64,000 nucleotides of DNA, taken from Mansonella perstans (lineage: Eukaryota > Nematoda > Chromadorea > Rhabditida > Onchocercidae). The stretch's first letter is position 1. Each line of letters starts with the position of its first letter. Position numbers and translations under genes: made by a program. The notes under the pieces were generated by a model. The model was not told the DNA's origin. It was given only the letters and a program-made list of their open reading frames with translations, and searched no databases. The stretch covers positions 210,123-274,122 of the forward strand of contig JBAMDO010000062.1 in assembly GCA_037074765.1 (NCBI GenBank). Reading direction: 5' to 3'. This document shows positions 50,367-62,781 of this stretch, in pieces.

Positions 50367-52055
50367 ATGAAATTGTTAACCGTTTACCAAACTTGCAATA
50401 TTGCAACACTGATGTTTAAACGATTAACAGAGGAACCTTAACCAGTTGAACGTGCTCTTAAAATGAGCAAGAAAATTTGGGTTTTATAATGGTCAAAAAA
50501 GTTAAGCGAAATTGACCGCCATAATATCTATGGTAAAATGTAAAGAATGAAATTTGATGCTTATCGTTGCATTGTCTTCAAATAATTTCAATACTGCATT
50601 AAATTTTCAGATAACAATCTTTTCAAACTTTCTGATAAATTTTCGACTGTCAAAGAAGATGATAAAGTGTGAACGCTGTTCTGCCCGTCAAGGTCACTCA
50701 TTAATCTCAGTGTAATGAGGTTTCTAGCATAGCTTTCTAATTCATTCACATACCATTGATAAGATCAAAAAAGAAATCTAAGAGATGAATGAATTTTTAA
50801 GTGGAGAATAAAAAAAAGAACAGTACGAATTAGAAGAGGTGTTATTTGATGAACAGTTTTTAAGTTTTAAACTATCGTTTCATTTAATTTAATTTTTTTT
50901 CTCCCGAAACCATCTATTATTTTTCATTTCTCTGTGCATTAATCATATCAACCGTTGAAAATATTTACCCTAATTATTTGCAAGAAAAAAAATAAACAGA
51001 TGAAGATTTGTATTTCAATAAATTCTTGAATTTACTAAATAAACTACCGATGAATAAGGGTAAGCCAATTTACATATTACTTGACAAATTAAATCCAAAT
51101 CATTAATTGATCTATGCAGTTGACAAATATAAATTTTTCTGTCATTGATGGATTTGATAACTGATAATATGCAATCTTTCGATCACCTCTGACATGCAGT
51201 ACGCATTGAATGATCTGATGATAATAGAGATAACACATGGAAGCACATAAATGAATGTATCTTTTTTAAATGAACTTTTTTAAATTTAAATGAACTTTAA
51301 ATGAACTTTTAAATTTTAAATGAACGAAAAATTCTTATCATTTCTTATCATTCCTTCTAGCGGAAGAATTAATGACAATCAGCAATTATTCTTTTAGAAT
51401 AATAGTCATGCGGGAAGGAAGTTTTCATACATTCTAAGTCAGAGTAATACAAAAAACTGCTGCTAACGTTTGATAGTACGGCGTGTTTTGGGTTGTATCT
51501 CCTTCTTTGGGGATCTTCTAGGGGAGTTTGGGATTTTGAGGAGAGTCGGGGATTTTGGGTTCTTGAAGGGATCAAGAAGTTGTGGTTCTTGATAGATTTT
51601 ATTGATTTATTTGTTCAGTGCAGGTGTTTTTTTTTGCTAACTAGTTTTTGAAAAAGTTTTTTTGTAAATAGTCGATTAATTGCCATTTTTCCGCGGAACT
51701 CTGTTTGGCTAAATCTTTTATAGTAATCTGTAGGAAGATTTTATCCAGGATGTAAGCACTACAGGATATTTCAATACAGCATATTTTGTTTACTGTTGAT
51801 AGCAATATTTTCCCAGAGTTACGAAGCAGTCCCTAAGACAGTTGCTTGCAGCATTCCAACCACTGATTTGGAAATAAAAGATTTGCTTTAAAATGTCAAG
51901 AATTGCCACGATAGTTCATCATTGTCAAGTTTTAATAAGTATTCACTGAACTATTCGCAGAAATATGTGATGTCATTTTAACTATGCAAAAAAACACGTA
52001 TGGAAACATTTAAGAGCGGATGATCATCACAGCAACAAACTCGATAAATCGTTAA
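50367..52055. other. Divergent intergenic region, zinc-finger gene and WARS
   Basis: No supported gene. It should hold the promoters of both flanking genes. TTTAAATGAACT-type repeats occupy 51260-51325. A strand-asymmetric G-rich patch with four GGGG runs lies at 51488-51570. An open frame on the minus strand at 51369-51575 mirrors that patch and is not considered a gene. Confidence 0.5.
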
Positions 52056-55000
52056 ATGGATAGTAACGAAGTGATTATTGCTATGACAAGCAGCGAATCA
52101 TCAATGGTAAATGATTCATTAAAATCTGAATCTGAAGAGTTGATAAAGGAAAAGCATGAGAAGGACGAAGATGGTGATTTGGTGACGCCATGGGATGTTC
52201 TAGCATCAAGCAAAAAAGGCATTGATTACGATAAATTGATAGGTTGGTATTGTTTTTCAATAAATTTATTCTACAAAAAGTCCAAGCTACTTATTCTATA
52301 AGTCAGATCATTTTGACTAAGTTTAAGGAGCAGAAATTTACAGTACATTATTCATAGAGTCATTTGATCATTTCATTTTTTCTTTTCTTTTTTGATTGTT
52401 AATCAAACATTGTTTTAAGTAAAAAACTTCTCTGATGAAAATATAGTATGATATAGATGAAACGTGCTTCAAAGTCCTGCTGTAGTCTTACATTCATTTT
52501 CCTTTTTTCATGATCTTTCGAATCATTAACATGCTTGATAGCAAAAAATTTTTTGTTGTTAGACTTTACATCTGAAAAAATAGTTTTCTGATGAGTTAGT
52601 TATTCAGTTACACTTAGTTGACTACGCAATATAAAAAATAGATTTATTTTTCTCATAAATTTTTAGCAAAATTCGGATGCTATCGAATAACAGAAGATTT
52701 GATTAGTCGATTCGAGCGAATCATTGGCCAAAAAGCACACCCAATGCTGCGACGTGGACTGTTTTTTGCCCATCGGTAATCATTTAAATACCTCACAGCA
52801 CAGGATTAATTACTTTGATGATTGACATTTGATTAGTTTCTTCTGCAGTTAAGAGAAGGGGTGATTTTTATGTGTAATTTGGAGAGACGAGGGATAATTT
52901 CTGTTATATAATCCATATTTTGGAATTGGATTGCCGAATAACTCGGAAAGAAAGCAATCAGGATGAAGTAATTGAAGCGTCATACTCTCTCTTATGTTCT
53001 GTTTGTTGCGGAAGAAGTTGCCTTGAAGGGTTTCACATATTTAAAATTAGTTGCGGAAATTCATCAGTAAAACAACTGTAGTTTTGAATTTATTAAATAT
53101 AAATTTTTTTAGTGATTTGTCACTAATTTTGGACCGCCTAGAACAGAAAAAACCATTTTTTCTATATACTGGTCGTGGTCCGAGTAGTGGTAGTCTGCAT
53201 CTTGGACACCTTATCCCATTTCTTTTTACAAAATGGTTGCAAGATGTGTTTGATGTACCTCTCATCATTCAGGTTGGTTAAATTCTACATCAAAATTACT
53301 GGATATACACATGTTTTTCACATGACTCATCTTTGTAAGTGTGGCTTCAAAACTGAATGTTTACCCCATGCTTATGAATATAAAAATGCTGCAGTAATAG
53401 TGATACGTCTTTTACGATGTTATTTTGCATCAATTGATGATGAGAAATGGATTTATATATTGTTCAGATAACAGATGATGAAAAATTCCTATGGAAGAAT
53501 CACACACTAGATGAAGTCAAGCGTATGGCAAACGAAAATATTAAAGATATCATTGCTTGTGGATTTAGTCCTGATAAAACTTTTATCTTCTTAGATACTG
53601 AGTATATGTGGTAAGTACAGTTGTTTATGTAGAAATTTCTTATATGGACTGCATGAAAGTCTTTTTTGTGAAAATCTATAGTATTCGTTGTTTGTACTCT
53701 TCAGATGGACCAAATTTAATTTCAGCCCGTCATTTTTCATAAATATCTTGAAAATTTGGAAGCTCGTAACACTCAATCAAGCACGTTCAATTTTTGGATT
53801 CACTGGTGAAGATTCAATGGGTAAAGCGGCCTTTCCTTCAATTGAGGCAGCTCCATGCTTCAGTAGTAGTTTTCCATTAGTATTTGGAAAACGAGAAGAT
53901 ATTCCATGCATCATTCCATGCGCAATTGATCAGGTTTTGCTTATTTCTGAAAAAAATATATGTGTGTTGATTTTATTTATGTTTTCAAATCCATGCTGTA
54001 GGATTTACATTTTTTAGGATCCTTATTTTCGGATGTGTCGTGATGTTGCACCGCGATTGAAATATTGTAAGCCGGCGATGATATACAGCTCGTTCTTGCC
54101 AGCCTTACAAGGTGCTGAAAGCAAAATGGCTGCGTCTGATGCCAATACATGTATTTATTTAAATGACACGCCTAAACAAATAAAGAACAAGGTGATTAAT
54201 TTTCTTGCTGGATTTTTTGAGGAGGACTTTTTGGGGTTTTTAAATTATCCTTAGGAATTATTATTCCTTAAGTTTCCTGCTAGCGATGAAAGTGCTGAAG
54301 ATTAAATTGCTTGAGATGCGTAATCGCATTTCGCTTTGAATTTCCCAGTGATTGAGGGTTTTTTTGTACTTTGTTGTCTTTTTTCTATGCCTTCTTATAT
54401 TTCTTTTTTATTTCACACTGTTTGTAGTTAGCAATTTCTTTTTCTTTCCCAGTGACAAATGAGAGAACACTTGATAAACAGATCGTCATTTAGTGAAAGC
54501 GAGAACGAAATAAATAAAGTAAAATAAAGGGGAGAGCTGCGAGCTTACAATTTTTTCTTCTTTTAAGTTAACGGATTCAAAGAAAGATTTTATTTAAAAA
54601 TTTCTTTTCAGATCAATAAATATGCTTTTAGTGGTGGACGTGATACAATTAACGAGCATCGTAAATATGGTGGTAACTGTGATGTTGATATTTCATATCA
54701 GTTCTTACGGTATTTCATGGAAGATGATGATGAATTGGAAAGTATACGTGAAGTAAGTTTTCAAATATGTATATATAAATATATATTGTTAAAGTGATTA
54801 GTAATTGAAAATAACTGCTAGTGTAGCATGAAGAAGAAAGTACAAGTGCTTTGATAATGCGTCTTGATAATTTTAAATGGATAGGCGAATCCGTCAGGCG
54901 TATTGTATTGAATAGCCGAGAATTTTGACATTTCTAATTTCACATCATGCTTTGATAATTTCTGTTTGTCTGATTATGATTATTTATCGAACTACGTTTT

Positions 55001-55333
55001 ACTTTGTTTTATCTGTAACAGTTTTCTAAAACTAATTCTTTTTTTTTTTCAGAGTCGGAGTAGTGGTAATTTTAGTGACAATATTCCTAACTTTTCGTAG
55101 GACTGAAATTTAAGGTTTTTTATTTTCCCATCACTGATTTCGTTCATCTAAGCTTGATCCACAACCTTTTTTAGCGTTACGCAAATGGTGAATTATTAAC
55201 TGGTGAACTTAAAGCAATAGCCATTAAAGAAGTGCAACGGGTTATGACAGAATTACAACAGCGACGAAAAGAAGTGACTGATGAAGTAGTGAAGAGTTTC
55301 ACTGTCCCACGGAAGTTAAAATATGATTACTGA
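52056..55333 (+). CDS. wars-1: Cytoplasmic tryptophanyl-tRNA synthetase
   Basis: Class I synthetase charging tRNA-Trp in the cytosol. Eight exons: 52056-52242, 52667-52775, 53113-53272, 53468-53610, 53726-53933, 54018-54191, 54612-54752, 55175-55333, giving 426 aa (human 471). A family N-terminal boundary is visible at [20 protein letters not shown]. The catalytic Rossmann fold has [19 protein letters not shown] (HIGH-type motif HLGH), [13 protein letters not shown] and [11 protein letters not shown]. Then come [20 protein letters not shown] and the KMSKS-type loop [11 protein letters not shown]. The C-terminus has [20 protein letters not shown] and [10 protein letters not shown]. The acidic leader of about 45 residues shows no WHEP domain, unlike the vertebrate enzyme. 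The exon-5 acceptor was placed at 53725 because the earlier AG at 53704 would create a stop. Confidence 0.97.
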
Positions 55334-57237
55334 AAGATGTGCAGCTATTTGTTTTTCCAATATCTGGTTGATTTTGTTTCTATTATTTATTTCTTTGAAA
55401 GTTGTTTTATGCGTTTTCTGTGTGCGCATATCTGTCGTTTTATGACGTATGAAACTTTCACTAATCACTCCAAAGACTCTTTTCAATTATAGAGCATTCT
55501 AATTTTTCTTTTATAAGGAGTATATTATAATCAATGCAAATGACAGGCGGATGAAATAGAAGAATAGAGCAGTTCGCTTATCCTGCTAATATATGCTTCC
55601 TGCGGATTATGATGTGCTTTTTGATATTTTATGTTGACTTTTTGTTGACTTTAAATGCCGGATATTCGGAATTTCAGACACTGTTTTTTGTTAATCGTTT
55701 AAATCTCCAGTTTTTGAGCTTTTGATATTTTGTAATAATATGCTATGTTGTTGATAATTTGTCATTGGGTTGCTGCGATAAATATCGCGATTGAAGCATA
55801 GCCTAGCATCTCACATCATTTAAAATATCGAGATTTGTTCTGACCATTTTCAAGCATAATAGCATAATTTCATCCTTAAAATTGGTGATCCTAACGGTGA
55901 GAAATGTAGTTAGCAGTACAGTATTTTTATTTTCATTAATGCTAATCCATAACTCGATATTAGACAACAAAGTCTAGTTCTTTTCATGATCTCTAGCAAC
56001 TTGGCAATCCATAATTTTAGAAGTGATCCATAATTCGAACTTCATTTTCTAAATTTTATTGCGAAAATTGCAGGAGGTATTTGTAAGAGTTAAATCAATA
56101 ATTCGTCTATCCTTTTTTTTTTGGAAAAAGTACTATACTGTTTCGAAATGTGATTGATGGTAATTAGCCGTTTCGTTGTGTGAAAGGAAAGAAGGCTGAT
56201 TTGGCAGAAAGAAAAGGCATCTATTGAATTTTTGAAAAAAAAGTGCTAATGATGAAGACGGATAGTGACAACTTTCTTAGTTCAATTAATGACTTGTTGG
56301 ATGCCTTAATAAATTTTAAAAAAAAATAAAGATAATTTTGACCATGAAAAATGAAAAGAAAAGACAATAATGAGTTAATGAACTAAATACATGTAATGGT
56401 CGTTGGAATGAGCAAATATGTTGTTTTAATCTGAGAGATATACACTGCATAAAAAATGAAAAGATTAACGAAATAAAAATGATGCAAATGATAAAGAAAT
56501 ATTCGTAGCAAAAGATGGACTGTAAAAGAAGCATATAATTCTTTATGTTTCATGAAAAGCTATTAATCAGTTCTTTGATATTAAAGTTTTCTCGCATTAA
56601 CCCTTTAAATTTTAATTTAATTCAACAGCAATACTAAAAAGAAAAACCTACAAAGGAATAGAATAGTAATACGATTATTTGCCATCTGAAAAAGTACAAA
56701 TAAATCAAATGAACCATTCAATTTGTTTGATATTGTATTGCAGTGTTGATTATGAAGAATTGTTATTTCCACGGAAAATATTCTAATTTAATATAATCGA
56801 GTTATGGAATTCATCTAACTGAAATTATATTGGCTATAAGTTTGTGTGAAATCTACGTGAAAGTAGTCACTTGTGCTTGTTTTCCTCAGGAACTTTTGAT
56901 AACTTTAAATATTTGTATCATTTGTGAAAGTTTTTGTAACTATGAATGAATTGCTACATTTGTCAAAATTTGTTGTTAATAGTCATACAGTGAATTTTGC
57001 AATTATGGGAAAAGAAAATGAACATAGAGCATGTTATTAATTTGAAATAGTTTATTGTATATTCCAGTTTCTGACCTAAATAGATAACTTCTACGTTTCT
57101 TCAACTTTTAATGGAAGAATAAATAATTGAATAGTGTGAAAGAAAAGCAGGCTATAAATTCCAAACAACAGCAATGTGACTCTTTTTTTGATTGATTGCA
57201 AAAGCGATTGCAGTTTTTTGCTGCGAAAGTGCTGTTA
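55334..57237. other. Intergenic, WARS to initiator tRNA
   Basis: No gene seen on either strand. AT-rich DNA containing the WARS 3' UTR. On the minus strand a TTTT run corresponding to AAAA at 57200-57203 lies about 35 nt beyond the tRNA 3' end and may terminate RNA polymerase III. Confidence 0.55.
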
Positions 57238-57309
57238 TAGCAGCGAGTGGTTTCGATCCACCGACCTCTGGGTTATGGGCCCAGCACGCTTCCACTGCGC
57301 CACGCTGCT
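57238..57309 (-). tRNA. Initiator tRNA-Met (CAT anticodon)
   Basis: A 72-nt cloverleaf read on the minus strand. The acceptor stem AGCAGCG pairs with CGCTGCT and the discriminator is A. The anticodon arm is CTGGGCCCATAACCCAG, with CAT and three G-C pairs in the stem. The T-arm is GTGG-ATCGAAA-CCAC. The A1:U72 pair, the GGG/CCC anticodon stem and the T-loop beginning with A in place of the usual T are eukaryotic initiator features. Internal promoter boxes TGGCGCAGTGG and GGATCGAAACC are intact. There is no intron. It stands alone, with no other tRNA nearby. Confidence 0.97.
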
Positions 57310-58736
57310 ACCAAACTTTACTATGACTTTGTCTTTGACCAATTAGATTTTTGATTGGAAAACCAAGTAAAGGAAAGGATGAAGTTAATTACAACTTTTA
57401 GAAAATGTTAAAACAAATGATTTGAATTGAATTTTTTCTGAAGCGAAGAAAATGAAAATAAATAGTAATGATGAAATTAATATTAATGATAAGCAGCGTA
57501 AAAAACCTATTATCAACGAAAGCAATGTTGTAAGGCTAACATAGATATAATAGGCCCATTAAGTACATGTTTAAAAAAAAAAAAAAAAGGAAAAAAACTA
57601 TTTTAATCGAAATTTAATTTTAGTGACTTCCTGAGAAATTAATAAACAAAATACATTTTGTTTGCATATCAATATGATTTAAATGTTTCGTTTTGTTCAC
57701 TATTTCCTTTTATAATTATTAAATATAAGCTAGCAATATCTAAATTATTAATGATAGTGTGAACAATGCTAAAAAGATAACCAAAACCATCGAGATTATC
57801 CAGTCTCGATGTACAATTGTACTTTCACTGATGTTGAATTAAGTGCAAACCTAATTCCCTGAATTAGAGCTGTTGTTCAAATGCTATCAAATAACTTAGC
57901 CAGTTAACCATTTTATGATATTGCTTAGTTGTGTAGTTCTGTTCCAATCATCACACTAACCTGCCATTAAACATTTTTTCAAAGAAAAAAAAAAGATAAT
58001 CATTTTTTATTTATACCCTAGAATTGCGCCTAATTGATGAAAGTGTTGTTACTTATCAAAGATTATCGAAAATACACCAGCTAATTCTATCCTTAATATG
58101 CGTATTTGAGTTGAATAATATCAATTAATCAACTTTTATAAATTCAAAAATAACCACAATCGATGCTACAAATTATGGAAAATATTTACAGCATTCATCA
58201 ATTTATCATTAGCGAGAAAAATAACGACATTTCATTGCACCATGCATGAATTTATATGCTCATAACCTATTAACTGCTAACTGCATTTATGGATAATGAA
58301 CGAGTTTAATCTGCGTTGATTCTAATTTTATATAGTTCAGCGTATCAATTCCTTTAACTTCCTGTTTTCTTTCTCATTTGCATTTGATCAACCTATATAA
58401 GATAATATTTCAATACTATCCATAAAATAACATAGCTTGAAATATTAAAAACTGATTATACCAGCATTGCTTCTGAACGTTTAATATCACAAATATCATT
58501 GCAGTTTCCATCGCTCATTAAGTTATCCTGATAATTTACAATTATAATTTGCCGATTACTACAAAAATGTACCAAATTTGTTTTTCTGTTGTTGATGATA
58601 ATGAAGCTTGCGTAAAACTTTGTTGCTAAAGAAATACTGCTTTTCATAGCCTTTCACGAATATCGTTAAAAGGTTATGGTAATTCAATTTAAGTATTTTG
58701 ACATTTTCCTAATTCATTTATTTGCTACTACAATAG
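57310..58736. other. Intergenic with possible minus-strand coding fragments
   Basis: Mostly AT-rich DNA without a supported gene. On the minus strand an open stretch at about 58628-58463 is bounded by TTTCTTTAG and GTATAA, and another at about 57857-57797 follows CTAATTCAG and ends at a stop. They can be joined in phase, but the product resembles nothing I know. See findings. Confidence 0.35.
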
Positions 58737-61323
58737 AAATCGCCAAAACAGAATCCGCTACTTTGGGTAAGTCTAATTTCATATTTATCGCTTCAGAAAC
58801 AAAAATAAATAAAGTGTTTAGGATAGGGTAAGCATGAAAGAAAAAGAGGTTACAATGGTCACAATTGTCACAAAAGAGTTAAAAAGTTCTCAAACCGGTT
58901 ATAACTTTCTAAGTGAATACTGGGAAATACAAGCTGTTTGCGAAATTATGATAATCACAACAGTTTCTAAGATTGTCAGAATTCCTCGGCAAATTTTCGA
59001 CAGCATTTATTTTTTCGATAACTGCTGAGGAAACTTTCAATGAAAATGTTATTAAATTAATTTCTTTTTTGTTTTACATAATAATGCCAATTTTAAATTT
59101 CACAGTAAAATTTCGTCAAACAATTTAAGTAAATATATGTATATATATATAACAAAGTTTAGGTTGTGAGGATATTGTAGCAACAAGCAATGGTAATGTA
59201 GTGTATATGCAAGCTAATTATGCGATAAAAAATGCACCAGGGACAATAGCGCTTATGCTGTGCAAATTTGGATATGTTGGCTCACTTCCCTTTTTGGTTC
59301 TCTGTCAATTAGATGGCAAATGGAACAATAAACTTGGTCATTCTTCCTAAATTAAACTAATTTCAATTGAATTATTATTGGAGGAAAAATTAAATCGAGC
59401 AATTAATAATCTTTAATATTCTAAAATTGTCTGATCTTTGGTGAATTATTTTTAGATATTTTAAGATGATAATATTCAATACTTATCTATTTTCGGATTC
59501 TCGAAGTTTTTTATACCTAAACTTGTACTCCAAGATTAGTTTACAATTTGTGTAGCATATCTCAAATTATTATTTTGACATATTCCAGGTGAATGTACAT
59601 TAATTGCTGAAGCTTGCGATCCGCCGGATACTAAGTTCAATGTTGTTTACATGCCAGTAAGCATTTTAATTTCATAATCATCTATATTTTTATCACGTTG
59701 GTAAGACAAAAATATTGAAGGTAGATAAGGTAATAAAAATGAGGATAATTTGGGAAGAATTCCAAGGATTACTTGATCTGAAATGACTTACAAAGATTAC
59801 TTATCTGGTCCTAGGCTTCACTAGTTCATTTTTTCAAAACATTCATAGTTTCTTATGTTTCTCTTTATGTTGCAATGAAATACTGGAAATTGAAGTGAAA
59901 TCCATTTATAATTTATGATAACAATCCGTAAAACCTAAATGTCATATTCTATTGATGAATTTTACGTGGTTGATTTCACTTAAACTTTACATTATAAACT
60001 TATGAATTTCTCCTGATGTTTGTGCTTTTCAATTTATCGTCTTGCTATTTTGTATTTTCTTTAAATATTTTATTCTGTACACTTCCAAATCATTCAATCA
60101 ATCCATTATAGCATGATCACCTTTACCGTTTGATGAAAAATAACGAAAATTTCAAATAGGATATGCCTCATCAGATAGTTAGAGGATCCCAATCACATTA
60201 GAATATCGGAATGTTCCGAAGTAATTTGCATGTTCTTTTTTTACTTGCATATCGTGTAACAATATGACTGCATGAATTACGTGCATTTGAATAAATTTAT
60301 AGTTTCTGCTTCTATAATAAAGTAGAATTTCCAGATCTCAACGAGAAATCTTGCTCTTGTATTCAGGATGGAAAAAGAAAATGCGGGAATGACTGTAGAA
60401 TCTATTTCGATCCAATTATATTCGTCGACTTATAATTTCATGCATGCATGAATGAAAACCCTTATGTCGTTTCAGAAAATTCTAAGCTTTGTTTGAAGTT
60501 ATCTTTTCTTATTGCAGCCGGAAAACTCCGATAAATATCCATCTGGCACACTGGCGATACTGCATTGTTCTGCAGGTCAACTATCAACTGGCCCAACATC
60601 TGCTATGTGTTTAAACGGGAAGTGGAGTACAGAACTGGGTAATTGCAAGGATTTTGTTAGCGGTGCTGTTACTAAATGTGTAGATCGAATGGAGTTTAGC
60701 AGTGGTGTTACTAAAGATGTAGATCGAACTGAGTTTAGCAGTGGTGTTACCAAAAGTGTAGATCGAATGGGCGAAATCACAATTGCTGATCCGAAGGAAT
60801 CAGATAACAACACCCAACCAACTAACATCATACAGTCAGGTAATGAATGATCCGGAATCAATACATTGATCATAACCTCTCATATAAATAGCTCAGCCAT
60901 AATTATAATATTTTTGCATAGTAAATGTTATCACTGAACTAATCCAAAGAATCTGCTGCTACTACATATTTATTGTTGATCATTTGCAATCTCCTAAAAT
61001 GCTGCAATCGATTTTCAGAAACTGTACCTGATCCTGTCGCTATCACTCTCAGTTCAGTGGACAAAGCACCATTGACAAATATGGTGCAGAAACAAACGGG
61101 AAATGCAACAGTTGAAATGATTCCAGATATTTTGATTCCAAATATTTCGATTCCAGATGTTTCGATTCCAGATGTTTCGATTCCAGATGTTTTGTTTGAA
61201 AAAACCAATATCACTTTAGATGCAATTTTGAACGATACTGCTGTTTCGATGGTTCCAAACGGAATAGTGAATGATGAGCTGATTGATGAATTGGTGCATT
61301 CAATTCTAGCACATGACAATTGA
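58737..61323 (+). CDS. Sushi/CCP-domain protein with repeat-rich tail, N-terminus not resolved
   Basis: Exons: 59163-59336, 59589-59656, 60518-60839, 61019-61323, plus a weak 30-nt upstream exon 58737-58766 that fits in phase. Two complement-control-protein modules are visible. Module 1 runs from CEDIVATSNG through MLCKFGYVG and LCQLDGKWN to GECT. Module 2 runs from ACDPPD through LHCSAGQ and CLNGKWSTELGNC. Each has four cysteines and the penultimate Trp, which implies an extracellular or secretory location. The tail has a 13-residue repeat (VTKxVDRxEFSSG), then five IPDVS-like pentapeptides, then an acidic end at HSILAHDN. No C-terminal membrane segment is present. No signal-peptide exon was found, so the 5' end is incomplete. 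The specific orthologue is unknown. Confidence 0.75.
60660..60770 (+). repeat. 39-nt in-frame tandem repeat in the CCP gene
   Basis: Two and a half copies encode VTKCVDRMEFSSG, VTKDVDRTEFSSG and VTKSVDRMG. The copies differ by single substitutions. The unit keeps the reading frame. Confidence 0.9.
61123..61197 (+). repeat. 15-nt in-frame tandem repeat in the CCP gene
   Basis: Five copies of a unit close to ATTCCAGATGTTTCG encode IPDIL, IPNIS, IPDVS, IPDVS and IPDVL. The unit keeps the reading frame, so copy-number change alters only the protein length. Confidence 0.92.
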
Positions 61324-62781
61324 AAAAATGACAATTAAAGTAATTGAAACGGATGCTTTGGTGATATGATGTGGGTGTATGTGAGGTCTGTATATCTGTT
61401 TGTGTCTAAGTGTATACGTATGAATGTGTGTTCATTTGTTTACAACTGTGAATTATTTTCTAATCTCAACTTTGTAATGAATACTGTATTTAAAGTAAAT
61501 TGTTTTTACAAGAAAAAGATGAAAACAAGAATTTCAGTCGAAAATGTTTCAATCAATCTGTGTCGTATTTGTGTTGACGTATTTGCATTAATGTATTTTA
61601 TTTTTTACGTAACAATCTTCCTTTATTCATATAGATTTCAAATTCTGCCAGTCTCATGGATCGTTTAGATATTGCGAACTATCGGTTAAGAATCATTAAT
61701 CTAAATATCAAACTTTGCAGTGTTACAATTTAACTTTCGGAAAACTTTTTATACATGAAAAGTTGAAATATATGAATAATCAATTCATCTATAAGTTTTA
61801 AAGTAATATTATCATTGTTGTGGACAGTTTATTTTCATTGAAAAAATCATAAAGTTTGAAGGACTTATTGGACAAGCAATTACTATAAGAAGTTAATGCA
61901 AAATTTAGAAATGAATTTGTATCTGTAGCATTGAATGAAATTGTATTTTAAATCTATGCAGAGAGTTCTTTCAAAATAGGCTTCTAAATTATTGAAAATT
62001 TAAGTACCTTTAATTAGATTAAACAGAATAATGTCCGATAAATCTCTACCGTATACAATAGAAATCTTATTCAATAATTTCAGTTCTATTTACTCGGTTA
62101 TATAATTAATGTTTTTTTTAAAAATAATTGATCAATTATTTGCTTATCAATTCAATCAATTTTTAATTAGTAAAATCCATATAAAAATGGAAAACGTTTT
62201 TTTGCTAATAGAGAAACATGAAACTTCGGAAACTGTAACACAGTTATGGTAATCGGCAAGTTCTTTTGACTTGAACAAAACCAGAGTGCTAGCCTGTTTC
62301 TCCTTATTTTATAAAGACTGGTTTTTGAACATTAGTATCTAAGAGCTGTTGATAAAGATGAATTTATTTTTGCAATCCCGAAAAGACTTTGACGATGCAT
62401 TAATTCATTTTATGATTTCATGCCGCATAAATGTACATAAATCTAATGAACAAAAATATCCAACATTAAATTAATTCATGTCTTCATTAAATTTACATTA
62501 ATAGGCTAAAAAAAGAACAACTATTTGAAAGATTATTAATAATTATACAAAAATGTCAAGTAGCACTCGAAAGAGAGAAGATGGCTTTTGTGGACATTGA
62601 GGTAAATGGAAGATTGCCTATTCAACATTTGAACAAATAAATTATAAACAAAATGATTTGTTATAAAAAGTAAATAAGTCTGAATAGAAAGATCGCTTGA
62701 ATAAGTTGACAAACAAAATCTACCAATTTATAAAAAGGTTCAATATTGTCAAAGAACAGAATGCTGAAATTGTTTTAAAAT
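61324..62781. other. Intergenic between convergent CCP and mucin-like genes
   Basis: No supported gene. A plus-strand open frame at 61366-61668 follows the CCP stop directly, is rich in Val, Phe, Tyr and Cys, and is most likely 3' UTR sequence. The rest is plain AT-rich DNA. Confidence 0.5.

Noticed and set aside
51369..51575. 68-codon minus-strand frame rich in Pro, Ser and Arg
   Set aside because: It only mirrors the G-rich patch on the plus strand and has no splice or start support.
61366..61668. 100-codon plus-strand frame after the CCP gene
   Set aside because: Begins 43 nt after the CCP stop, has no domain, and its composition matches translated 3' UTR.
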